In this document: in pieces, positions 1-7,087 of the stretch
Numbering within the stretch: the first letter of the stretch is position 1
Layout: each line of letters begins with the position of its first letter
Assembly: GCA_024233875.1 (NCBI GenBank)
Contig: JACKPB010000003.1
Coordinates: 310,001 to 374,000, forward strand
Direction: 5' to 3'
Source: Leptospiraceae bacterium
GTDB lineage: Bacteria > Spirochaetota > Leptospiria > Leptospirales > Leptospiraceae
DNA: 64,000 nucleotides
Position numbers and translations under genes: made by a program
The notes under the pieces: generated by a model
The model's database searches: none
What the model saw: only the letters and a program-made list of their open reading frames with translations
Told to the model about the DNA's origin: nothing

Positions 1-11
1 GACCATCAGTC

Positions 12-40
12 GTTTGGGGAGAAACTCCCCAAACTTTATT
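12..40 (+). terminator. Rho-independent terminator of a gene outside the window
   Basis: A perfect 10-bp stem, GTTTGGGGAG at 12-21 pairing with CTCCCCAAAC at 25-34, encloses an AAA loop and is followed by TTTATT. It would end a plus-strand gene lying left of the window. The minus strand after the stem has no good T run, so a plus orientation is preferred. Confidence 0.75.
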
Positions 41-110
41 AGTTTTCATTGTCTATTTAGAGAATAGAATTCCTTTCAGAAGGTAAAAAGAATTGCATCA
101 GACGAATACT

Positions 111-686
111 TTACTCTTTGTTTTTTTTAGCAAAATGAAGTCCAACGACATCTGATTTGAAAATCCTTATATTCAATAGCTCTAAATTCATCCTCTCCTG
201 AATATTCTTAAAGAGAGGAATTCCTTTGCCCAAAATGACAGGATTGATGTTGATCAGAAACTCATCTATGCAGCCGATTTCCAGGAATGAATGAGTGAGT
301 CTAGGACTACCAAAAATCATCATTTTTTTGCCTGATTGATTTTTGAGTTTGGAAATTTCTTCCGCTACCTCGGTTTTTATCAATCTTGTATTCTTCCATT
401 CTACTTTTTCAAGAGTAGTCGAGAAAACAATTTTTTGAATCGATTCCACCCAATTCGCATGTTGTAGTTCTAATTTTGTAGCATTGGGATTTTTGGCTAC
501 AGTCGGCCAATAGCCTTCCATCATCTGATAAACGACACGCCCGTACAGACAGGTATCGACTGATTGAAAATGGTCAGTTACATATTGAAAGATTTCATCA
601 TCATGAGTGATCCAATCCATTTCCCCATTTTCTCCACCCAAATATCCATCCAAGGACACATGTGCCAGTAAGCAAACTTTTCTCAT
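111..686 (-). CDS. Dihydrofolate reductase-like protein (RibD C-terminal domain family)
   Basis: A 191-aa single-domain protein of the RibD_C/DHFR-fold family, predicted to be a cytoplasmic NAD(P)H-dependent reductase of unknown substrate. The N-terminal strand reads VCLLAHVSLDGYLGG, the S-x-DG signature of stand-alone family members. YGRVVYQMM (near residue 50) and MMIFGSPRLTHSFLE (near 125) match the two nucleotide-binding segments, and the C-terminal INPVILGKGIPLF is also typical. The start at 686 has GGAG about 8 nt upstream. It has no operon partner. These proteins are common as stand-alone genes in accessory regions and should not be equated with folate-pathway FolA or with full riboflavin-pathway RibD. 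Confidence 0.85.
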   Translation of the reverse strand: MRKVCLLAHVSLDGYLGGENGEMDWITHDDEIFQYVTDHFQSVDTCLYGRVVYQMMEGYWPTVAKNPNATKLELQHANWVESIQKIVFSTTLEKVEWKNTRLIKTEVAEEISKLKNQSGKKMMIFGSPRLTHSFLEIGCIDEFLININPVILGKGIPLFKNIQERMNLELLNIRIFKSDVVGLHFAKKNKE

Positions 687-764
687 TCTATTTCTCTCCG
701 GATAGTTTTCTAAATATTTTTATTGTACCCGAAAGTTGCCAAGTCAAAATATTCAATTGTAAAG

Positions 765-960
765 CCTTTTCTCTAATCGATAGAATTCGGTTGTCGAGTG
801 GTTTTTACTGTAGTTGGAGAGATATTTCTATGTTCCTGTTTTGTTTCGTATTACAGATATCGTAAAGATTGTATCGAGATCCCGGTTTTAGGATGAATCT
901 TTTTCCAATGCATGGTGCTCTCTCTTCAGATCGAAGCACTTGTTTTTTGATTCTATCACA
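765..960. repeat. Dispersed repeat segment, first copy (second at 4828-4955)
   Basis: The stretch from the CCTTTTCTCTA motif through TCGAGTGGTTTTTACT, CCTGTTTTGTTTCGTA and TTACAGATA to ATCGAGA recurs with few changes at 4828-4955, and its first part again near 3640-3700. It lies in the 687-1215 gene-free interval, which otherwise holds only the coiled-coil gene promoter at 998-1031. No coding signal is seen here. Confidence 0.6.
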
Positions 961-997
961 CCCCCTGAGCGGTGTCGGAGGGAAACCCCTGATTGTA

Positions 998-1031
998 TTG
1001 ACTCAATCAGTTTAGTGCAAATGATTTGCAA
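998..1031 (+). promoter_or_regulatory. Promoter with Fur-type 7-1-7 palindromic operator
   Basis: TTGACT at 998-1003, a 16-nt spacer and AATGAT at 1020-1025 form a plausible sigma-70 promoter. The sequence TGCAAAT-G-ATTTGCA (1016-1030) is a perfect 7-1-7 inverted repeat covering the -10. It agrees at 11 of 15 positions with the classical Fur box core TGATAAT-G-ATTATCA. The same arrangement precedes the paralogous gene at 3953. Control by a Fur-family regulator (Fur, Zur or PerR) is inferred from geometry only. Confidence 0.5.
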
Positions 1032-1215
1032 ATGAATTCTGAAAAATTTTCTGGTCCCCCCTCAAAAATAGACAAACCTATCCCTTCAGAATGGATATTG
1101 TTTGTTCCACCTTCTCAGGCTGGTTCATTGTAATTTTTTTTCTAAAACTCCATTTTTTTTTCAAAATATCTCCTTCGGGTGAAGAATTTTGGAACCTTAT
1201 TTGTAAGGAGAACCT

Positions 1216-1695
1216 ATGAAAACTTTCATCTATGCACTTACACGAACTCCCATTTCGGAAAAAGAAGCGGAATCTCTCTTGACAGAAATGGAAAACTGGA
1301 TAGATTTTAAGATCAATACTCAGGAAACTAAGATCATGAAAGAAGACATCTATCCGATTCATAGAGAAACAGACGGAATCCGATCCGAAATTCGGATTCT
1401 TGCGGAAACTATGCAAAATGGTTTCACACTCATGAAAGAAAGATTCAAACAGATGGATGATCGTTTTTTGAATCTGCATAAGGAAATGAATCTACGATTC
1501 GAAAAAATGGATCAGAAGATGGATTTCATTCGGGAGAATCTAGAACAGCAGATCAAATCAGAAAAAGAAATCAACCAGCAGAGATTTCTGGCTATGGAAA
1601 ACCATTTTAAGTTTCATGAGAAATTGTTGTACACCATCATTGGGTTGATGGTTTCCCTCTCTATTGCGGTTGTTGTGAAGATATTGATGGTTTGA
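1216..1695 (+). CDS. Coiled-coil protein with C-terminal membrane anchor, copy 1
   Basis: A 159-aa protein of unknown function. It has a conserved N-terminal segment (residues 1-70), a strongly charged coiled-coil middle (RFEKMDQKM, ENLEQQIKSEK, with 11-residue periodicity) and one hydrophobic C-terminal helix, IIGLMVSLSIAVVVKILMV, which should anchor it in the inner membrane. The architecture resembles the Borrelia Bdr proteins and bacterial DUF1640-like coiled-coil proteins, but homology is not proven. The ribosome-binding site AAGGAG lies 6 nt before the ATG. The gene at 3953-4444 is nearly identical apart from the number of coiled-coil units. This copy carries 18 residues missing from copy 2 (KQMDDRF to NLRF) and lacks 22 that copy 2 has. 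Confidence 0.75.
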   Translation: MKTFIYALTRTPISEKEAESLLTEMENWIDFKINTQETKIMKEDIYPIHRETDGIRSEIRILAETMQNGFTLMKERFKQMDDRFLNLHKEMNLRFEKMDQKMDFIRENLEQQIKSEKEINQQRFLAMENHFKFHEKLLYTIIGLMVSLSIAVVVKILMV

Positions 1696-1732
1696 TGTGC
1701 CATTGCATCTTTTTCTGATCGAAGGATTTTTC

Positions 1733-2010
1733 CATTGCATGGAGCTAGTGTCATCCTGAGGTTCTCGAAGGGTGCTAGTATGGAAAATGCTTTCATTGCA
1801 TGGTGCATCTTCTTCTTATCGAAGGATATCCGCTGACGCGGGGTCTTCTTATGTTCAACTTTCCATCCTGATACTCTATTGTAATACAAGGTTCCTTTCG
1901 CTTGAAACTTTCGGGCAAAAAACGAGAGTCGGAAACTGACCCGACATCTCTAAATTTTTGCTCCGAAAAGTTTCAACTGTGGAACCTATATTTCTGTAGA
2001 ATCAGGAAAC
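1733..2010. repeat. Dispersed intergenic repeat, copy A
   Basis: About 280 bp that recurs, with gaps, at 3026-3330, 4440-4770 and 13768-14110. Shared landmarks are CATCCTGAGGTTCTCGAAG, GTTCAACTTTCCATCCTG, GTAATACAAGGTTCCTTTCG, ACGAGAGTCGGA and CTAAATTTTTGCTCCGAAA. It fills most of the gene-free interval 1696-2161. It has no open reading frame conserved between copies, so it is more likely a non-autonomous or structural repeat than a gene. Confidence 0.65.
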
Positions 2011-2161
2011 CGCTATGATTCTCCGAGATCCATTGTTATTGAATGCATACATCGGGAGTGGAATCCTTGACTACCAGAGATGGAGGGTGGAGATACTTCC
2101 TTGACGGATCGATTTGTCCCGAACGGATTCAGAAGAACTTTCCTGAATCGGAATGGGTACT

Positions 2162-2662
2162 TCAATGAAGCGTTTTGCGATTTGTGTCATGTTTTTTTTT
2201 CTTTTTAGATTTTGGGGAATGATCGGAAATAAGGGTATTCTTTCCTGATATAATTGGGATGTTTAAAGATTTCGCAATTCTAATCATTTGATCATCATAA
2301 CTAGCAAGGTTAAAATCTCCCATAACTCTTATCTTATGTAAAACAAATAGAGTAGTCAGATGAATGGCATCCAACGTTTTGAGAGAATGAAGATCCTGGT
2401 TTGATTTTAGTTCCTTCAAACAATCCTCATTCCAATTGTACAATTCTATCTCATCAAGAATGGAATTTGCATGTTTTAAAAATGGTTTGGGATCTAATTG
2501 GTATACCTTACATCTTCTGAGGATGGATTGGTTAGCTTCTATTTTTAAAAGAAAGGAACCTATTCGAAATTCAGATTTTTTCAGTATTTCCTCTGAATGG
2601 GTTGTATTGGGTTCCTCAAAGATAACCGATAACAGGAAGGATGTATCAATAAAGAGTTTCAA
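2162..2662 (-). CDS. PIN-domain toxin (VapC-like ribonuclease)
   Basis: A 166-aa PIN-domain protein, the predicted toxin of a type II toxin-antitoxin pair acting as a Mg-dependent endoribonuclease. The first acidic residue is in FIDTSFLLSVIF (Asp 6), a Glu follows in LLKIEANQSILR, and later acidic residues are in LKTLDAIHLTTLF and MGDFNLASYDDQM, so the PIN catalytic set looks complete. It is slightly longer than a typical VapC of about 130-140 aa because of a Lys-rich tail after LISDHSPKSKKK. Its ATG overlaps the antitoxin stop by 4 bp, which implies translational coupling. RNA target unknown. Confidence 0.85.
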   Translation of the reverse strand: MKLFIDTSFLLSVIFEEPNTTHSEEILKKSEFRIGSFLLKIEANQSILRRCKVYQLDPKPFLKHANSILDEIELYNWNEDCLKELKSNQDLHSLKTLDAIHLTTLFVLHKIRVMGDFNLASYDDQMIRIAKSLNIPIISGKNTLISDHSPKSKKKKKHDTNRKTLH

Positions 2663-2967
2663 ACGCGATCCTCTCTCATTTCATCCAACATTTTTTGAAA
2701 TTCTTCCTCGGACATAAAAGGAAGTCCTTTGGGTCTTTTGGGCAATTTAATCTTTCCCGTTTTCTTGGCAGGTATTAAAAAGCCCTCCCGTATCCATTGC
2801 TCTCGCAGGATCTCCCATTCTGTTTTGTTTTCCGTCTCCGGAGAGGGTTGTTTCAACTCTGCAATGATCGTATCACGCTCTTTGATGATAATTACTTCAC
2901 CTTCCTTTACCATTCGCAAGTATTTGGAAAGATTGTCCCGTAAAACTTTTATCTGTACTATTGTCAT
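2659..2967 (-). CDS. Phd/YefM-type antitoxin paired with the PIN toxin
   Basis: A 102-aa protein whose N-terminus reads VQIKVLRDNLSKYLRMVKEGE followed by VIIIKERDTIIAELKQ, the Phd/YefM DNA-binding fold (prevent-host-death family). It should bind and neutralise the adjacent PIN toxin and repress the shared promoter. The basic tail KLPKRPKGLPFMSEEEFQKML, common in VapB-type partners, probably contacts the toxin. It lies directly upstream of the toxin, with the stop codon overlapping the toxin start. It sits between two copies of the dispersed repeat, so the pair may have been acquired or moved together with the repeats. Confidence 0.8.
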   Translation of the reverse strand: MTIVQIKVLRDNLSKYLRMVKEGEVIIIKERDTIIAELKQPSPETENKTEWEILREQWIREGFLIPAKKTGKIKLPKRPKGLPFMSEEEFQKMLDEMREDRV

Positions 2968-3025
2968 AGAATTCTCTTTCTTCTAATCTAGCCATCTTAG
3001 CCACTTTTGTCAAGGTAATTTTACT

Positions 3026-3560
3026 TTACCGCTTTTGAGGGGTCTTCTTGTGTTCAACTTTCCATTGCATGGAGCATTTTTTTTTGATCGAAGGATTTTT
3101 CCATTACATGGTGCTAGTGTCATCCTGAGGTTCTCGAAGGGTGCTATTACGGAAAATGTTTTCATTGCATGGAGTATCTTCTTCTGATCGAAAGATTTGT
3201 TTGTATTACCGCTAGCACGGGGCTTTCTTGTATTCAACTTTCCATCCTGTGACTCTTTCGTAATACAAGGTTCCTTTCGCTTGAAACTTTCGGGCAAAAA
3301 ACGAGAGTCGGAGAACAGATCTTAAGTTGTCGATATATAAACTGTAAGTTGTATTAAAATTTCTCTCTCAAATAATTTTCCAGTGCCCTCTAGCCGGGCA
3401 GGCTATCTCTAAATTTTTGCTCCGAAAAGTTTCTGTTCCGATTTAATAGGAAAATTAAAAAATATTGAGTAATGAATTAGTTTACATAGAGAAATATCAC
3501 TGTGCCCTCGTGCCGGGCAGGCAATGGAACCTGTATTTCTGTGAGAGCAGGATGGAAAGG
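3026..3560. repeat. Dispersed intergenic repeat, copy B (compound)
   Basis: Copy B of the element described at 1733 occupies about 3026-3330. It is followed by motifs also found in copies C and D: GTGCCCTCNNGCCGGGCAGGC (3383 and 3500; also 4626 and a degenerate form at 14029), GTTCCGATTTAATAG and AATATTGAGTAATGAATT. The GCCGGGCAGGC core can form a small hairpin. The gene-free interval 2968-3952 consists of this repeat, a fragment of the repeat at 765 and the promoter at 3748-3786. Confidence 0.6.
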
Positions 3561-3747
3561 ATGATTTTTTATTGGGGGATTTTGATTGGAAGCATTTCTC
3601 TACTTTGTAAATAATTTTCCTTTGTAACTCATATTGAATTCCATTTCTCTATTCGGTAGAATCCGGTGGTCTAGTGGCGCTTTTGTCCTCTAGCCGGATG
3701 GGCTACCCCATAACTAGTCTTCTCACCTTTAAAAACCTTTGATTTTA

Positions 3748-3786
3748 TTGACTCATTCGAATTAGTGCAAATGATTTGCACTAATT
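3748..3786 (+). promoter_or_regulatory. Promoter with perfect 27-bp palindromic operator (Fur-type geometry)
   Basis: TTGACT (3748-3753), a 16-nt spacer and AATGAT (3770-3775) form the promoter of the second coiled-coil gene. Over the -10 lies a perfect 13-1-13 palindrome, AATTAGTGCAAAT, G, ATTTGCACTAATT (3760-3786). The inner TGCAAAT-G-ATTTGCA is identical to the copy at 1016. A repressor bound here would block RNA polymerase. A Fur-family regulator is suggested by the 7-1-7 geometry; there is no GC-rich stem or T tract to suggest a terminator. Confidence 0.55.
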
Positions 3787-3952
3787 TACTAAAATTTTAT
3801 GAAACCATACCATCCCCACCTAAATCAATGGATTCATTTCGCTGTATCTTCTCAACCTAGTTCTATGTATTTTTTTTTCAAAAACCTAAATTTTTTTTCA
3901 AAATATCTCCTTCGGGTGAAGGATTTTGGAACCTTATTTGTAAGGAGAACCT

Positions 3953-4444
3953 ATGAAAACATTCATCTATGCACTTACACGAACTCCCATTTCAGAAAAG
4001 GAAGCGGAATCTCTCTTGACAGAAATGGAAAACTGGATAGATTTTAAGATCAATACTCAGGAAACTAAGATCATGAAAGAAGACATCTATCCGATTCATA
4101 GAGAAACAGACGGAATCCGATCCGAAATTCGGATTCTTGCGGAAACTATGCAAAATGGTTTCACACTCATGAAAGAGCGTTTTGAAAAAATGGATCAGAA
4201 GATGGATTTCATTCGGGAAAATCTAGAACAGCAGATCCAAGCATCCAGAGTGAATTTAGAACAACAGATCCAATCCTCTAGAGAGAATCTAGAGCAGCAA
4301 ATCAAATCAGAAAAAGAAATCAACCAACAGAGATTTCTGGCTATGGAAAATCATTTTAAGTTTCATGAGAAATTATTGTACACCATCATCGGGTTGATGG
4401 TTACCCTCTCTATTGCGGTTGTTGTAAAGATATTGATGGTTTGA
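3953..4444 (+). CDS. Coiled-coil protein with C-terminal membrane anchor, copy 2
   Basis: A 163-aa paralogue of the gene at 1216, almost identical over residues 1-70 and over the C-terminal membrane helix (GLMVTLSIAVVVKILMV). Its coiled coil contains three consecutive 11-residue units, ENLEQQIQASR, VNLEQQIQSSR and ENLEQQIKSEK, encoded by three 33-bp repeats at about 4217-4315. Copy 1 has only one such unit. Unit gain or loss in frame therefore explains the length difference, as in repeat-variable surface or cytoskeletal coiled-coil families. The upstream 50 bp, including AAGGAG before the ATG, is also duplicated. Function unknown; inner-membrane location is inferred. Confidence 0.75.
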   Translation: MKTFIYALTRTPISEKEAESLLTEMENWIDFKINTQETKIMKEDIYPIHRETDGIRSEIRILAETMQNGFTLMKERFEKMDQKMDFIRENLEQQIQASRVNLEQQIQSSRENLEQQIKSEKEINQQRFLAMENHFKFHEKLLYTIIGLMVTLSIAVVVKILMV

Positions 4445-4955
4445 TGTGCCATTGCATCTTTTTCTGATCGAAGGATTTTTCATATTTCCGCTAGCGCTGG
4501 GCTTTCTTATGTTCAACTTTCAATGATGCTGACCATACTCCTTTATCACAAGGTTGCTGCTTATCCAAAAGTGCTCGTTAGATTTCTCTAATGTATTCAA
4601 ATATTCTTGATAATGAGAATTCTTCAGTGCCCTCAAGCCGGGCAGGCGATACAAAAAACGGTCAGCGGAAACAGACCCGACATCTCTAAATTTTTGCTCC
4701 GAAAAGTTTCAGCTGTGGAACCTGTATTTCTGTAGAATCAGGATGGAAAGGATGGTTTTTTGTTGAGGGATTCTATGTTTGGAAGCTTTTATCTTGATAG
4801 GAAAGAATTTTCCGTTTTAACTCATGTTGAAAACCTTTTCTCTATTCGGGAGAATCCGGTGGTCGAGTGATTTTTACTATAGTAGTAGAGATTTTTCTAT
4901 AATCCTGTTTTGTTTCGTACTACAGATAGCGTAAAAATTTTATCGAGACCCCGGT
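4440..4955. repeat. Dispersed intergenic repeat, copy C, with second copy of the 765 repeat
   Basis: After the coiled-coil gene the landmarks of copy A return in order: GTGCCATTGCATCTTTTTCT, the GCTAGCGC / GGGCTTTCTTATGTTCAACT region, GTGCCCTCAAGCCGGGCAGGC, CCGACATCTCTAAATTTTTG and TGGAACCTGTATTTCTGTAG. The segment 4828-4955 repeats 765-890. Together with copy 1 this means that the coiled-coil gene and its downstream flank were duplicated as one unit. No gene is seen in 4445-4971. Confidence 0.6.
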
Positions 4956-4971
4956 TGAAAGAAAGATTCAA

Positions 4972-6303
4972 TTACTTCCTTTCCTCCTTAATGATCTTTC
5001 GGAGTTCATCCCTTACGAGAGCGTATTCAATCGTATTCAGAACGAAATCTATACAATCATTCCACTCGAGTAATCTATCATTAGGTACCGAACCCAGGTA
5101 AACTTCTCCATTTTTAATTAAATGTGGTTTTCTCGATCGAACAAATTCAATCACTCGGTCCTGACGAACACTACCCGATCTTCCTACGTTCATTTTTCCG
5201 TTATGTGTGATAGTGTAATTATTTTTTTCCACTTTCCCGTGAAAATCTAGGTTCAATTGTAAAGAATTATGCTTTGATTCATAATCATCTACGGTAACAA
5301 CAAGGTAGTTATGTGATTTAGAATTTCCATACATGGGATCATTTACCGTCTCACCTGAAGGTGTTAGGGTAATACCTACAATTTGATTATCGCCATTCTG
5401 ATCGGTCACGACAAAGTATCGAAAATACCCATACCAGATACTTCCACCCGGATTTCCATATCCTATGTGTCGATTACCTGTTTCAATAAGGGTAAGGTTT
5501 CCTCTAACAATGGGCAATTCCAATGGAAAATGTGGATCATCCATTAAGGTAAGAAAATTACAGTGGAACGTACAATCATAATTTAAAGAATTAATTGAAA
5601 GTACATCCTCCTCTATCAACTCTTTCCAATATTCTTTCGAAGATATTGTTTCAAAATCCTGCCTGATATACGGAACGACTTCTTCCTTATAATAATGCTC
5701 CTCAATTTGATTCAGTTTCAGTAACTCATAATAATCCAAAAAAGTTTCCAGACAAAAAAACAGATCCTTGTCCGGATTGTAATGATAGAGTTGGACTTCA
5801 ACTCCATTCATCATACAGATAAATTCAGCACCTAAATATTCCTGATAATTACTTAATTGTTCCCAGACATCATCATTCAAATCTATATCAGGAGCCTTAC
5901 ATTCTATGAGCACAAGAGGATATTTATAGTCATCACTTTCATTATAATAACTGATGATGATATCCGCCCTTCCCTTTGCATTTTTCCGGTAGTCCGTCAT
6001 CGGAACTTCCACACTTATCATTTCCGGTGGGACTTTTACTTCTTCCATAAGATACTCTAAAAACTTTTGCCTGACCTCTTCTTCCGGAGTTGCCGGGATC
6101 AGGATTTTTCGGATTGGATCGAGGTAGACATCCTTTCCATTCCGTTTGTATTTTTTTAATGGGGGAGAATTTTGAAAGTCAAAGGGTTTGCATGGATTCA
6201 TATCAGTAGATGAGTAACTCCTGTATTTTTTTTCTTCCTTTCGGAAAGGCGCTGATGCAACTGGATCGGGTGAGTGTTTTGAATCGGAATCCGTTCCAAC
6301 CAT
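4972..6303 (-). CDS. HsdR_N-type PD-(D/E)XK nuclease-like protein
   Basis: A 443-aa protein whose N-terminal half matches the type I restriction enzyme R-subunit N-terminal domain. ILIPATPEEEVRQKFLEYLM is followed by KGRADIIISYY (Asp near 113) and YPLVLIECKAP (Glu-x-Lys near 134), the catalytic PD-(D/E)XK triad. No helicase motifs follow, so it is not a full HsdR. The C-terminal half (WYGYFRYFVVTDQNGDNQIVG and beyond) is unrecognised. It lies 27 bp downstream of the brxA-like gene in the same direction and may share its transcript. The ATG at 6303 has GAAGGG upstream; an internal Met at 6201 is the alternative start. Role inferred as DNA cleavage or effector in the defence island. Confidence 0.7.
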   Translation of the reverse strand: MVGTDSDSKHSPDPVASAPFRKEEKKYRSYSSTDMNPCKPFDFQNSPPLKKYKRNGKDVYLDPIRKILIPATPEEEVRQKFLEYLMEEVKVPPEMISVEVPMTDYRKNAKGRADIIISYYNESDDYKYPLVLIECKAPDIDLNDDVWEQLSNYQEYLGAEFICMMNGVEVQLYHYNPDKDLFFCLETFLDYYELLKLNQIEEHYYKEEVVPYIRQDFETISSKEYWKELIEEDVLSINSLNYDCTFHCNFLTLMDDPHFPLELPIVRGNLTLIETGNRHIGYGNPGGSIWYGYFRYFVVTDQNGDNQIVGITLTPSGETVNDPMYGNSKSHNYLVVTVDDYESKHNSLQLNLDFHGKVEKNNYTITHNGKMNVGRSGSVRQDRVIEFVRSRKPHLIKNGEVYLGSVPNDRLLEWNDCIDFVLNTIEYALVRDELRKIIKEERK

Positions 6304-6330
6304 GAAACCCTTCCCGTTTAGCTGATATTT

Positions 6331-7086
6331 TTAAATTGATTTATTATTCTTTAGTGCAAGGAACTCCTGATTCACACCGAATCTTTCTACATACAATCGG
6401 GAGTTTAATTTTTCTATGCTAGTGGAGTTTAAGTAATCAAGCTCAAATAAATAAAAAGCTGGCTCATAAAATAATTGATGATATTCTTTTTTATCAATTT
6501 CTAATGTGATAAGAGATAACTCAAATAATAATGAAATAGTTTTTTCAGAAGGTTTTAAGACTAACCCTTTTTCATAACACCCTTTTTGACTGATGGAATC
6601 CTTTAGCATCCCCCAAGAAACTAATGTTCTTAATGCATATCTGGCATTTCGGCTAATGGTATTCCTATCCCCATAAACTTCTTTCAGTCTATGGACCAAT
6701 TGCTTTTGAGTAAAATAATCCTGAAATTTGAATAGTTTTCCTACCTGCCTTGAAACATGAAACCAAAAAGGATAGCTTAGAGATAGCATAATCCAATGAA
6801 AAATAACCTCTTCCTTAGGAGAATTTCTCAGGCATTCTAAGACTTCCTGTCGAATCGGAAGGATAAATTTATCCGGTTGGATCCATGTTTGTGACAACAT
6901 TGAGATTGCAAATGATACACTTCCTTGACTACGCTCCTGATCTGATTGAAGTAAAGGTTGCTGTTGAATATAAATTTGAAGTTCTTCCCGTAATTCTTTC
7001 GGTCTCATTCCAGAAAGAAAGAGTTGTATAGTTTTTTGAATCCAGCTGAATTGGATAACTTGTTTGAATCCTATTTTTTTTTTCAT
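6331..7086 (-). CDS. BrxA-like protein of a type 3 BREX locus
   Basis: A 251-aa protein directly downstream of pglZ (1-bp gap), the place held by brxA in type 3 BREX order. Features compatible with BrxA (DUF1819) are the opening FLSGMRPKELREELQ, then HWIMLSLSYPFWFHVSRQVGKLF and a winged-helix-like RLKEVYGDRNTISRNARYALRTL followed by VSWGML. It is longer than a typical BrxA (about 200 aa) because of about 60 extra C-terminal residues. BrxA proteins are small DNA-binding components needed for BREX defence. The assignment rests on position and general pattern; a sensitive profile search would settle it. Confidence 0.5.
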   Translation of the reverse strand: MKKKIGFKQVIQFSWIQKTIQLFLSGMRPKELREELQIYIQQQPLLQSDQERSQGSVSFAISMLSQTWIQPDKFILPIRQEVLECLRNSPKEEVIFHWIMLSLSYPFWFHVSRQVGKLFKFQDYFTQKQLVHRLKEVYGDRNTISRNARYALRTLVSWGMLKDSISQKGCYEKGLVLKPSEKTISLLFELSLITLEIDKKEYHQLFYEPAFYLFELDYLNSTSIEKLNSRLYVERFGVNQEFLALKNNKSI

Positions 7087-7087
7087 T

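Noticed and set aside
3760..3786. Transcription terminator
   Set aside because: The palindrome is AT-rich, has no T tract after it, and lies at the -10 of a promoter rather than after a gene.
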